Shown in pieces: positions 37,601 to 48,141 of a stretch of DNA of 64,000 nt (position 1 is its first letter; each line of letters starts with the position of its first letter). Below the pieces are notes generated by a model, which was not told the origin of the DNA, searched no databases, and saw only the letters and a program-made list of their open reading frames with translations. Origin of the DNA: Amphirosellinia nigrospora (Eukaryota > Ascomycota > Sordariomycetes > Xylariales > Xylariaceae); contig SCHM01000002.1 of NCBI GenBank assembly GCA_004123355.1, positions 1,302,001-1,366,000 on the forward strand, given 5' to 3'. A program made the translations under genes and the position numbers.

Positions 37601-37837
37601 GGCTATCGAGTTCCTGCGTGACGAAGAAGCAGCAGAGTCCTTTCGGCGGGTTTGCGTTGGGCGGTAGAAGCGGGCAGCAATGTGAGGAGGAGGTGTGTGG
37701 ATGCGGTGTTCCTCTTCTTCGGCTTGCAAAGTCATGTCGAGATCGAGATCGGGGTCTGGGATGGTGGGATTGGGGGCCCCGACAGACTCCTCGATGTTTC
37801 GAGCCGGGTCGGCCAGGTCTGTGGATGCGCGGCGCAT
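34685..37837 (-). CDS. SOK1: TCP11/SOK1-family protein
   Basis: T-complex-11 family protein. Yeast Sok1 is a dosage suppressor of protein-kinase-A loss, and fungal members are linked to cAMP signalling and growth. The start at 37837 gives MRRASTDLADPARNIEES. Residues about 100-215 form an Ala/Arg/Glu-rich coiled coil (EKREQEIRKLRSQMEERLAE). A short segment with a possible IQ-like motif follows (KVQWWWKGLLRRNAV). The Tcp11 domain then runs to the C-terminus, with RTFLSAFLILGHPTQVLSN, LPEVYATFHNAFIAWKARD and LRIVTAGAILLQCKNMLKRD. The last 641 codons are one intact frame. Breaks at about 36,870 and about 36,645 need one base each: the second joins KARDLLISFENI to SRLTSFNNYTPPPALQD. About 1,050 residues in all. 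No introns are evident. Confidence 0.85.
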
Positions 37838-40800
37838 GGTGATGGCGATTGCAGTGTTGATGTTGGCGGGGACAGTGCGCAGTTGGCGCTGGGCATTTCC
37901 GATTTCAGGCTTTACCGCTTACCGGAGACGGAAGAGAAACAAGCCCACAATGGTCCGAAATGGCACACAAAGAATCCGGTATCCTTTGATCGTGGGTGAC
38001 AAGAGGACTACTCGAGGTTGTTCTGAGACAGCCGGCACTGTAACCACACTAGGTAACTTATACAGGTGCAAGACGGTGGCGACGATGCTGTAGGATTGGG
38101 TTTCTAGTGTAGCGAACGGCGCCGATCTTTAGTGCCAAAGATAAGTGTCAAAAAAGCGGACAAGAATGTTTGGCAAAGAAATGAGGAGAAGGAAGGAATA
38201 TGTAGTGCGAAGAAATAGCCGGGAACCAAGATGACCTTAGATCGTGTTAGGACGGGCTCGGACGGGCTCGGACAGGCTCGAGTAAGGTCAGGCAGGTCGT
38301 CTGTCAGCAGAATCACAAAGTTACGGAGGTACTGCTGTACATCGGGTGTGGGAGGGAGATTGGAAACAATGGCGAGGGAGAGAGTGATACATGAGACAAG
38401 GATGGCAGCGTTCGGCTCCCAAGTTAATCAGAAAAAGTCTGTTGAAGAATGAATTGCCATGAGTGTATGAAGCCAGGGTGCAGCAGGATCAAGAAGTGAC
38501 GGGAAGACCGCGTGCCTTTCTGTTGCGTTGGGCTTTGGCTATGATGACACCAGAAGCCTGGAACGAAAGGTTACTTGGAGGTCAGAGGCCAGAGCCAGGC
38601 GGATGGAGCCCACTCAGGTGAAACGCTCAAGGGCAAGGTCTTTAAGGTTGCTGCCTCGATCAACCCCTAGCCACTACAAGCAGGTACTACTACAGAGACC
38701 TAACATTGAGCATAAGTATATTAGACGATGCTCCTGGGTGGCTGTAGGAAATTCGAGGATGCTGGTCCGGTATAAAGTCTATATGTTCTTCTATACTGTT
38801 ACTACCTACTCGCATCCATGTCAAACCTCACTTGCAGCAGGTGCCAGAACTCCCGCCAACGTCAGCCACCATGATAAGCAACGTCCACTTCCATCTTTGT
38901 CTTTCTGCTTCTGTCCAACCTTTGAATGGGTTCCAATCTGTTTTACTGCATGCTTAGGTACTTGAGGCCCACACGCGGCATTGGTAAGGTACTTAAGCGT
39001 ATGAGCAAGGTTAAGTAGTGGGATTCGACGCTAAAATGTTGTAGCATACCCAATCTGCTCCATCTCTCGTGAAGTCCGTCATTTTAGCGCTAAGTCTGCG
39101 ACCTCACCTCACTAGATGCTCGGCCCCGTCAGCTGCTGAAGCAATTCGTGACCCAACCATGGCAAAACTGCCACCACCATGTCGCAACGGCTCACACCCT
39201 GCCCTTGCTTGCTCAGGACCTGGTCTTTCCAATACTACCTTATATCTTGTACTGTGCCGATCACGGGAGACCGACTACCAACTTCTCTTGACCATTAGTG
39301 ATCATCATGAACTCTCCGGGTAACGATCTAATGCTGTGCAACACCGGTCTAGTATAGCTACCTGCACGAGTAGGTAGATTGCTGTCCGCACAGATCCGTT
39401 TATCCATGCTTAGATGGACGGGGTAGATAAAAGCAGTCGTTGCGAGAGGTTCCTGCAGTGGTACGGAAGATCGCCCGCTTGCCTCGTCCGCATCCCGGTC
39501 TATGCTCCCTGGCCGGATGCGGGGATATAACGTGCCATTTTTAGTCTCGTCCGACCAACCAACGTCTCACGCCGGCATACCCGGTGTGAGGTCCAGACTA
39601 ATGGGAAACTCTGCGGGACAATGCACATTGGAATGCACCATCTCGGGGCGTTATCCACGAGCCAAATCGTATTGGCTCCCGGGTGCAGCATGATAACGCC
39701 CTAAGATTTAATAGGGGGATATCGTAGGAAATTGCCGTTCATGCGAGTTGACTCGGCTACGTGTACTGTTGAATCCGTAATCTTAATGGCGAGTAAGAGG
39801 TTCAACTTGGGCTCCATCTGCCTTGAACAGATACCTATCACTTAGCGAGAATGAAAACCAGTCGTCCTCAGTAGACGGACTTGCCGTTTGTGTTTTTCAT
39901 TTTTGAATTGGTAGCGGTTCGAATCCAGGACAGAGAGCCCTATCGTGATAGCACTCAGTCATGGCCAACGCAATACCGAATAGTGATCAATTCATTGACG
40001 AGAATTGTTCATTAATCCTAGTTATCTTGTCATTCGAGGGCCTACGATACATGTCTTCATTAGCCAAGGCTATATCCTCAAGACTCGGAGACCGACCTTC
40101 AAATGGAATAATAATCAACCATAATTTACCGAAGAAGGAATCTTACAGATCCCATGAAGGCAATAAGCATCAATAATGAGATAAGAGGGCTTTGTTCAGT
40201 CGCAAGCTCCGTGGATAACAATTATATTCGATGCCAGTAGAGTAGCAACATCTATTCTCGTCACCAAAAACCAGAAGAGGCTTTTCATAGGTGAGATACT
40301 CTGAGTTGAGGGCGAGAGAATGGAAAAGCTAAAGGTGACTCAATCCATCACTAACTGCCCATAGCCCTAGCCAGGTATTGAATGAGGCAATGGCATGTTG
40401 TTGCTAAGATGAATGCATGCGAGTTAAAACGAAACACTCTCTATGTCAAACTGGTCTGCCTAGTCCTATAACAGAGGCACATGAGACAAAGAATCTGGAA
40501 CATTTCATGACAAGATGTTGTGGATATACCGTTGTCTACGAAAACAACTAATGCAGGTGTCTAAAACAGATTACTTCAGATATCACGTTGTCGAATGATT
40601 GGCTCAGAGACAATCTTGAGATTCTGTACAGCATCTAGCCGAGATCCTAAGTCGATCTATATGACGCGATCTAGCTAGCTACCGACGCAAGTTGTTCGTT
40701 AGTACCGATACTTCTGTGAAGAGAAGTCTTTGATCGACAAATGTTGGCCGAGTACAATTCGCGGAGGGGTGAGACGATCCGTTCCGTGAACCAGTACGTG

Positions 40801-41101
40801 ATGTGAGGGGTGGCCATCAGACTGCCGGAAATAATCGTGCGCATAGTGCGGCTAATCATTATTCAGGTTGTTTCTTTTATCTGGCTCTCCCAGAGATAGC
40901 ATGTAATATGGTTATCGAAAACAACATCACGACTGCTGGAAGAGGTATGTCAAAGAGAGCGGTGAGTGGCGTCGTAAGATCTCGGGTACCTGTTTGGGTA
41001 CCTGAGTATGACACGTTCCACACAGAAGCATCGCTGACTGGTTATACGTACGTAATCCTGTCTCCCTTTATTAGCTATATGTCTATAGGCAGAGAAGATT
41101 T
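37838..41101. other. gene-free stretch between SOK1 and the large TIR element
   Basis: Upstream DNA of SOK1 with a triple CGGGCTCGGA-type repeat at about 38,250-38,281. From 39.4 to 39.7 kb the sequence is locally GC-richer but carries no convincing reading frame. An imperfect hairpin, CTCGGGTACC...GGGTACCTGAG, lies at 40,981-41,006, about 95 bp outside the element's left end. No gene is supported. Confidence 0.5.
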
Positions 41102-41143
41102 AGTACCGTAGCGGGCCAGGGGGGTATACCAAATGATGGTAGA
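41102..41143 (+). repeat. left terminal inverted repeat
   Basis: Matches the reverse complement of 55,200-55,240 with a few mismatches and one gap in the G-run. The outermost 13 bases (AGTACCGTAGCGG) and an inner block of 13 (TATACCAAATGAT) are identical. Confidence 0.85.
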
Positions 41144-41457
41144 TAGAGTTTTTTGAATTAACACCATGATGTGCATATAATATGATTTTGTACAGGGGGA
41201 ATCGTGTCAGCTAGCCGTATCCAGATCTGACGATGTCGTGGTTCCACACTCAAATAAGTGCACAGTGATGACAGTGCTGAATGAATGTGGGGACAGTGTG
41301 CAATTGAACAATCTCACGATATGCGGAATGTGGGTTGCGACGCCACATATGCCTGGAGCGTCACATTGGGGGTCCCATCTGGGTTTTGAGCCACCTTGGG
41401 TCACAGAGCCAGTGTTGTTGGTCCACTCCTGTTACCAGACCCACATATCCCCCAGTA

Positions 41458-41640
41458 AATAATTGACGACTCCTATCCCTGTCTGGGATACTGAATGCGC
41501 TCCGTTTATGTCTTCATGTATATAACTGACGGTTCCCATCCCTGTCTAGGACACTGAACGTACTCCGTGTATGTCCCCAGGTATATAATCTACGGCTCCC
41601 ATCCATGTCTGGTATTCCAGGTGTACTGCTATGTTTGTTT
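41458..41640. repeat. three degenerate 63-bp tandem units
   Basis: Units start near 41,458, 41,521 and 41,584, each with a core like ATAA-TGACGGCTCCCATCC followed by a TGTCTGG-type block. The third unit diverges in its second half. Confidence 0.75.
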
Positions 41641-42607
41641 TTTGCCAATTTATCGCCTCCTAGTGCCAATGACGTCTTCCCAATTCATTTGGTCAATTCT
41701 TTTGGCATTCCCGGACATTTAGACGCTTTATTTATTGCTTACGTAATCTACTAGGTCTGGATATCTGATCTCTGGTCAGAAAATCATGGGGATACTGGCT
41801 GGAGCAAATATTTATCGTGGACAATGCTTGTGACTTACCAATTCTTGTGGGCTCCAAAAATTTTAAGCGGCAGACCATTTTGGGACAGAAATTATGTCTT
41901 GTTTCGGCCCTGAATCATTATTTAGTCAGGAATAATAGGTAAAATCATTCCAAGCATATAAAGCGAAACGGCAACTGAGAAAATGTATTAATATCTGGAC
42001 ATCTCAAGATGTCGGACTGGGCGAGGGATATTATCTGTGAGGGTGCGTTGTCGCATTACCTGCCTCGTTCTGACGAACTTTCTCACTTCAGGGGCTGCGA
42101 TCTATACGCGAGGTATAGTTACGTTCGCAGTATATAGGTTCTTGTTTCCTATTTATATAAGTTGGAATTTCTATTCAGCAATCTAAGTTGATAAATAATT
42201 GATCTTGTTTATAATAAGCAGGCTAGGATAGCTAAACTGTTTCCCAGTTATTCTAAGTTACGGATTGCTGATCTCATTAACGCTTATTTTTTGGGGAATA
42301 GCCTGATTGCATACTTATGCAAAACCTGACAACTTTCGGATGTCGAGATTCTATAGCCATATTCCTACTTAAGGCAGTCCTTTTTATGCACCAGGTGTCT
42401 TAACATATTTGACTTATTATGCTGGGAGCAACATAATGAAGTCTATGTTTCCCACTTCAGAAAACACTTAGATATCTTAGCACAGAGAGCTAGCAAACTT
42501 TTTTACAGTAATCTGACAATTTATTGGGGAAATCTGGGAATAAAACCTAGCTAAGGATTTTTAAAACCATTAAAAATGACCGCATTCCTTAAAGATGAGC
42601 TAGATAT

Positions 42608-42835
42608 AAGAACGTAATGCAACGCATAACTGGGAAATCGCAAACGTATCGCAAATCCGTGAAGTAAAAAGTCAACGCATAACTGTGAATGTCATCCAGC
42701 CTGTCCCGAGGATAAGCTATGATAAGAACGTAATGCAACGCACAACTGGGAAATCGCAAATGCATCGCAAATCCGTGAAGTCAAAAGTTGACGCATAACT
42801 GTGAATAGCATCCAGCCTATCCCATTTGATAGACA
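42608..42835. repeat. two 116-bp tandem units
   Basis: Copies starting at 42,608 and 42,724 each begin AAGAACGTAATGCAACGCA, contain ACTGGGAAA, and end with CATCCAGCCT. They are roughly 90 percent identical by eye. Confidence 0.85.
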
Positions 42836-43101
42836 ATATCCCATTACCTGCGTATGATGCCATGAAATCGATAACAGATGACTGGGAAACTATAAATACG
42901 TTAGGAATATGTATGCCTTACTTAGAACAACCGTAGATATAGAAACATACCTTAGGAGCAACGTGATAATAAAAATGAAAAGAAAAGTATGGAGTCCTAG
43001 GCTAGACACTTGTTCCCCTAGATCCATAGTCTGTAGATCCTATAAATATTAGCTTGTGTAAATTATTATAATAAAGTGAAACCTACTGTTGTATCAAGGA
43101 T

Positions 43102-44942
43102 TTAAAATTCTATGTCATCGCTTTCACCAGCAACATTGCTACCCCAACTAGGATAAGGAGCTATAGCACGGATGTCAAGTTCTACATAGAAAATTAGTAA
43201 CATACTGGGAAAAAGACAATATAATATTTACCCTCTTTGGCCTCTCTAAGGCCAGAATCTGATTGTTGAGCATCTGTAGTTTCGACTTGAGGATCTCCCG
43301 GATTAGTTACTGAGACTTCTGCATATAATATTAGCTGCGTACTGGGAAAATAATAATGGAGTATTTACCCTCTTTGCTCTTATCATCTGGTTCCGGTTGT
43401 TGAGTATCTGGTTGTTGAGCATCTGTAGTTTCGACTTGAGGATCTCCCGGATCAGTTACTGAGACTTCTGCATATAATATTAGCTGCGTACTGGGAAAAT
43501 GATAATGGAGTACTTACCCTCTTTGCTCTTATCATCTGGTTCTGGTTGTTGAGCATCTGATTGTTGAACATCCGCAGTATCATCTCGAGAACTTTCGGGC
43601 AGTAACTGGGACTTCTACAAATAATATTAGCTATATACTGGGAAAAGGATAATGGTGTACTTACCCTCCTTGCTCTCATCATCTGGTTCTGGTTGTTGAG
43701 CATCTGATTGTTGAACATCCGCAGTATCATCTCGAGAACTTTCCGGGGCAGCAACTGGGACTTCTACAAATAATATTAGTTATATACTGGGAAAAGGATA
43801 ATGGAGTGCCTACCCTCTTTGCTCTTATCATCTGATTCCGACTTTGGAGCATCTGATTGTTGAACATCCGTAGTATTATCTCGAGGACTTTCCGGGGCCT
43901 CAACTGGGACTTCTGCATACAATATTAGTCATGTACTGGGAAAAGGATAATGGAGTGCCTACCCTCTTTGCTCTCATCATTTGATCCATGAGCATCTGTA
44001 GTATTATTTTGAGGACTTCCCGGGGCCTCAACTGGGACTTCTGCATACAATATTAGTCATGTACTGGGAAAAGGATAATGAAATTCTTACCTTGGTCGTT
44101 TACGGGTGGATGCATGCCGAATTTTCGCTTAACTGGGTAAAGTTAGTACATTACTGGGAACTACACATCAACAACCCTTAGGAAAAATGTGATGAAACTT
44201 ACTTCTGGCTACGGATAGTTTCGATGGAGGCGCGTTGGCTATTAATCGTTAGTCTCGACTGTGAAAAGAAAATCATATCACGGACCTTTGCGCTTTATTC
44301 CTTTTTCTGTGCTTTCTCAACAACTTTGAGAACTTCTACCTCTGAACTTTCATCTCCATCGTCTTCTTGGATGGCCTTTCCCTTGTTCGTCTTGGCTTGG
44401 GAGGTATTCTTGCTGCTGCTGCTAGCGCCGTTCACATAGTGAAGTTTCACTTCATAGTCGAGGATTTCTAGCCCTCCGATACGTTCCGCCAGCCTGATTC
44501 GCTTTTTCACTTTTTTGAGGTCCTCAGTGGGAACCCGGAACTTCGTGCCGTCAGGCATATCCAAGCTGTGAGCGAATTGTCGGTATTGATTCACAAGGAC
44601 GCAATATAGCGGGTTTCCCTTGTAATGTGAATGGTAGTCCCCATATGCATTCCAGGATGCAAGGACTCGCGCCGGGAATTCAGACTCTGAATGGTTCGGC
44701 ATTATCATTAATGCACCGATGTAGGAGACAAGAGTTGGCGGATGCTGGGGATTATGTTCCCAAGCATTAACGCCATCCTGGAATGACCGGTAAAACGTGT
44801 CGGCCTTTGTAATATATTTGTCGGTACCGCTAGTATAATTATTTAGCTATAATCCAAGAATATTTAGTGAGAAATAAAACTAAAAAAACTTACGGGATCT
44901 TTTGTCATCATCCTCCTTTTTGTTTTTCGAGGAAGGTGCCAT
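43102..44942 (-). CDS. element accessory protein with tandem-exon acidic repeat tail
   Basis: The start at 44942 gives MAPSSKNKKEDDDKRS, followed by an intron (about 44,830-44,893). A globular-looking domain comes next, with KADTFYRSFQDGVNAWEHNP, ARVLASWNAYGDYHSHYKGN and RIRLAERIGGLEILDYEVKL. I do not recognise it. After a Ser/Lys-rich linker and introns at 44,239-44,285 and 44,133-44,202, a basic segment (SVARIKRKFGMHPPVNDQ) leads into a tandem array. There, short phase-1 exons encode an acidic repeat (EVPVxAPESSRDDTADVQQ, then SDAQQPEPDDESKE) separated by introns of exactly 50 nt. The protein stops at 43,102. A homopolymer break near 44,290 and a 2-nt deletion in one array exon (43,518-43,614) interrupt the frame. 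The basic plus acidic design suggests a nuclear DNA- or protein-binding helper of transposition, but this is inference. Confidence 0.65.
43182..44090 (-). repeat. tandem exon-intron array (149-bp unit)
   Basis: Seven introns, all 50 nt: 44,041-44,090; 43,913-43,962; 43,764-43,813; 43,615-43,664; 43,468-43,517; 43,319-43,368; 43,182-43,231. Each starts GTA and ends AG. Each contains TTTCCCAGTA, then a CTAAT-type branch site. Exons between them are 78, 99, 99, 97, 99 and 87 nt. All but the 97-nt one are multiples of three, and all are flanked by phase-1 introns, so units can be added or skipped without shifting frame. Confidence 0.88.
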
Positions 44943-46544
44943 GCTACGTATAATAGTAGCTTCAGCTTCGGGACTGGTTATAAATCAAGTTAGAAAAATA
45001 GCCTAGAGCAAGAAGTAGATGGGAGGTGCAATGCTTGAAGATAGTTCGCGTGGCCTGAGGCCAGTCGCTTCTGCCGTCGTAGATGGAAAGCGGAGTGATA
45101 TTTTAAATCAGAGCAGACGGTGATCGGCAGCTAGCTAGGAGTACGATGCACTTACCTCCTTGATTGGTTCAACTGACTTTGAAAAGAATGCTACTTAATA
45201 TTTCACAGTCAATGGTCTGTAAAGTGATCAAGGATGCCGGAGGTTGAGTGCTTAATGTCGATGCCTGGTCTTGGAGGGCTGTGGTTGTTGAGGATGGGGG
45301 AAGTTGTCGTGGACAGAAAGAGGTACGTTTCGCGATGAGGGATTGTTGTCCCGAGGTAACCGCACTTACCGATTGCGTTGGTGATCTACTTGTCGAGGTA
45401 GGATATGAGGTGAGATGCTTTCCAGTGTTAGGTCAGCCCAAATAAATAGAATCTTTCTCTCTAAGGATGCGACTTGCAGCAAGGCTAATGGCAGTAACGG
45501 GATAAGATCATGGGAGAGCATAGGGCCAAGATAGAGGAGGAGCTTACTTGATGCAATAGAGAAATGCTTTGCGCAAGGTGGCGATGCTGTCGTGGCTAGA
45601 GCTACTGGTGAGAAACCGCCGAGGTCGTGATAGCGGCGACGAAAAGATGTTGTAGTGGTGTGCGCAGAAGCTGAAGCTGAGAATGGCCGTGCACTGGTAA
45701 GTAAGGAAGTTTCGGAAACAGGCGTGCAGTGCGTGGTGAAGGCGGCTCCCTGGGAAAGAAGGGAGAGAGTGGGCGATATTGAGGATTGGATGAAGTAAGT
45801 AGCTAAAGTAGTTCCAGATAAAAAAGGTTACCTAGGCTATGTGTGCAGCAGAGAATGGTATCGATATGTCGACTTGGGTGAAGAGGTATGTGGTGAGACT
45901 TGGGTGAAGAGATATGTGGTGGGAAGGTATGTGGTGGAGAGCTTTAAGAAACACCGGGCTGGGAATAACCTCAAGGTGGCAAGAACACAAGATAGCATAT
46001 ATGGATTCAATCTGTTTGATTTTTTATAGCCCACGAATTAGCTATGTTATCTGCCTGGGAACTGACATCGACCGGTTTTCCCACTTAACAAACTATTGTA
46101 CTTAAGCATAGATTTGATTTTCCAGCAAGTAGTCAAATCATGTACTGGGAAATAACATGTGCTATATAGCAATCGTAAACATGACTTCGGGCCTTGTAAA
46201 TAATTTTAAGGATCGTATATTTGATTGTCTGTGAAATCTGAACATATTAGTCGTCTTGGCTAATAAACTAAATGTCTTGCTGATTGGGAACATACCAACT
46301 CAACCACAAATCATAAGGTACATACCCACCAAAACCCCCAGTTGTCGTGACCTGCATGATAGCATAAGGGACAGCAATGTGTTCGTGTCTTGTTCGCTGG
46401 GAACGCACTGGTTTGATTCCGAACCGAAAAAAAATCGTTATAGTATAATGGTCCTCCCCACTGGGAACAGTTTCATGGCAAGGCACATAAAACAGCTATG
46501 TCTTCTCCACTGGGAATCATGGCAAAGCCCGCACCCACGTAGAT
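44943..46544. other. non-coding interval inside the element
   Basis: Between the two minus-strand accessory genes. No supported frame. It holds one exact ACTGGGAAA at 46,144-46,152 and several CTGGGAAC variants at 46,270-46,520, near the 3' end of the upstream gene. Confidence 0.5.
45872..45938. repeat. 26-bp tandem repeat
   Basis: ACTTGGGTGAAGAGRTATGT at 45,872 and 45,898, followed by further GTATGTGGTGG copies. A small local duplication. Confidence 0.8.
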
Positions 46545-47706
46545 TTATGTAGTAGGGGTAGGCATGTCGCTGCCTGACTCGTCGTCGTCGGATTCGAGCA
46601 CGAAGAAGTCATTATCATCCGGCTTCTTATACCGATCCTTCTTGGCCTTCTTCTGGCGACGGTAACCTTCGACTCGCTGAATAAGCTTTATATCTTCTTG
46701 TTTTGGGATATGTCTTTCCCATTTTTTCGATAAAGTACAGTTCGCAACTCTCTCCGCAAAACCGCTTCGAGAATAATTGCTGACCTCAAGGCGTTTAGGA
46801 TCGTCCAGCCAGTTTAAATGCATCTTGGCGTATGAGCCGAGCTCTACATATAACACTGCTTAGGTTAGCAACAGATTTGACTTTTCACAGCGGTATTCCT
46901 AAACATACGCTTGCAGAACCGTTCAACCTTCTTGCTTGACGATCTGAGGTCGATATGTTTCCGCACGAAATCGAAGATCAGCGCGAATGCCTCAAGGTTG
47001 AACTTCTTTTCCAGTTCAGCTGCGACAACCGACTTGTGCTTAATTCGTTTGAACTCTGGCTCTGCGCGGTTGAGGTCTTTAATATGAGACTACTGTGAAT
47101 TAGCACTGACCTATTACTTCAGCTAAAAGAACTTACAATTAAATTCTCCAATGTGCGGTGTTTCCAGGTGTTAAAGTTCCCGGTGATCCGTTTGTATGCG
47201 GTATTCGACATCCAGGAGGTTAAATCCTTAGAACCCTTGAAATCTTTCATAAAATACTCATGCAAGTATTTTACCTGAGAGTTGTTCAAGTTAAGGAAGA
47301 ATGAAACTCTAGCACTTGTTTCCAGTTCTTTCAAGCGGCGACCGATAGCCTCAGTGTGATATGACGAGCGGGACTCGTACTGGCGTTTTCGTTTATTACC
47401 AGTAGTCACTTCTTCTGAGACCTCAGAGAAGACATCTTTGCCATATTTGCCAATCAGTCCATTCTGGTAAATGATTAGCTTGGATAGGCGTGCAGAGAAT
47501 CAGCATTATACATACTATGGCATTTTTGATGAGCTCCTCTTCAGCTTCCGTCAGGGGATCATTCCCGGGCTCTGCGAAATACTTATCAGTATGAGAGCAC
47601 TGTATATAGTAATACCGGAAATATTACCGTTGGGCTGAGTCTCCAACGACGGCTGCGTCCCTGTTGTGGATTGACCATCTAAGGTTGTGCTTGCAGAGCC
47701 TTCCAT
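46545..47706 (-). CDS. five-exon element accessory protein, unknown family
   Basis: The start at 47706 gives MEGSASTTLDGQSTTGTQPS. Exons are about 47,628-47,706, 47,516-47,571, 47,137-47,463, 46,909-47,076 and 46,545-46,843. Introns of 52-65 nt have GTAATA, GTATGT, GTAAGT and GTATGT donors. Landmarks: EPGNDPLTEAEEELIKNAI; a basic stretch KRKRQYESRSS; helical RISFFLNLNN-like region (SARVSFFLNLNNSQVKYLHE); NLEAFALIFDFVRKHIDLRS; a basic C-terminal block RRQKKAKKDRYKKP; an acidic end LESDDDESGSDMP. The exon 3-4 junction needs one base to stay in frame. It resembles a small nuclear DNA-binding protein, perhaps a Myb/SANT- or DEK-like helper, but no family can be named. It is transcribed divergently from the transposase-like gene. 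Confidence 0.65.
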
Positions 47707-48141
47707 TGCGGCTGCACCTTGGAAATGCACGCTTCTTCGAGAACGGATAAGAAATTAGAAGGAGAGGACTCGTCTAGAATTATAAATGTACGCCGACGCC
47801 AAATCATAAAAAGGAAACGAACACAAGCAAAAAGGCGCGACGAAATTGGATGGATGGAGTGATGGCCATGGGGAGTGGGGACGAAGTGCAGTGGACTAGA
47901 TGCATGTATGATGCATGGGACGTGGGGTAGCCGCCTAAACTCTCCGGTCGCAACTGCTGCCACCAAAAACCTTATCGGCTCAGTGCGATAAGAAATTTCC
48001 ATGTGGATAACAAGGGGTACTTGAGCTCCTTGTCACCACCTGAATCCTCCCAACATTATTTCCTGACCTGTCCATTCTCAGCTTCTCAGACCAGGCACTT
48101 GTTCGCTGTCGCCACGCCTCTCACCACATCTTGAATCCGCC
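47707..48141. promoter_or_regulatory. divergent promoter region inside the element
   Basis: 435 bp between the starts of the minus-strand accessory gene (47,706) and the plus-strand transposase-like gene (48,142). It must carry both promoters. The sequence just before 48,142 is pyrimidine-rich (CTCACCACATCTTGAATCC), typical of fungal leaders. No TTTCCCAGT copy was seen here, unlike in the arms. Confidence 0.5.

Larger units (their letters stand above)
41144..43101. other. left non-coding arm of the element
   Basis: No supported gene. It holds two sets of tandem repeats (listed) and exact copies of the 9-mer at 42,240-42,248 (as TTTCCCAGT), 42,629-42,637, 42,745-42,753 and 42,881-42,889 (as ACTGGGAAA). 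Confidence 0.6.

Noticed and set aside
39911-39927. GGTTCGAATCC, resembling the B box / T-loop of a tRNA gene
   Set aside because: The flanking bases do not form a five-pair T stem and no A box or acceptor stem is found at the right distance.
43452-43918. Open frames reading through the exon array on the minus strand as a repeated Arg/Met/Asn-rich peptide
   Set aside because: They read through the 50-nt introns in the wrong frame. The spliced acidic reading with consistent GT-AG borders and phase-1 exons is far better supported.
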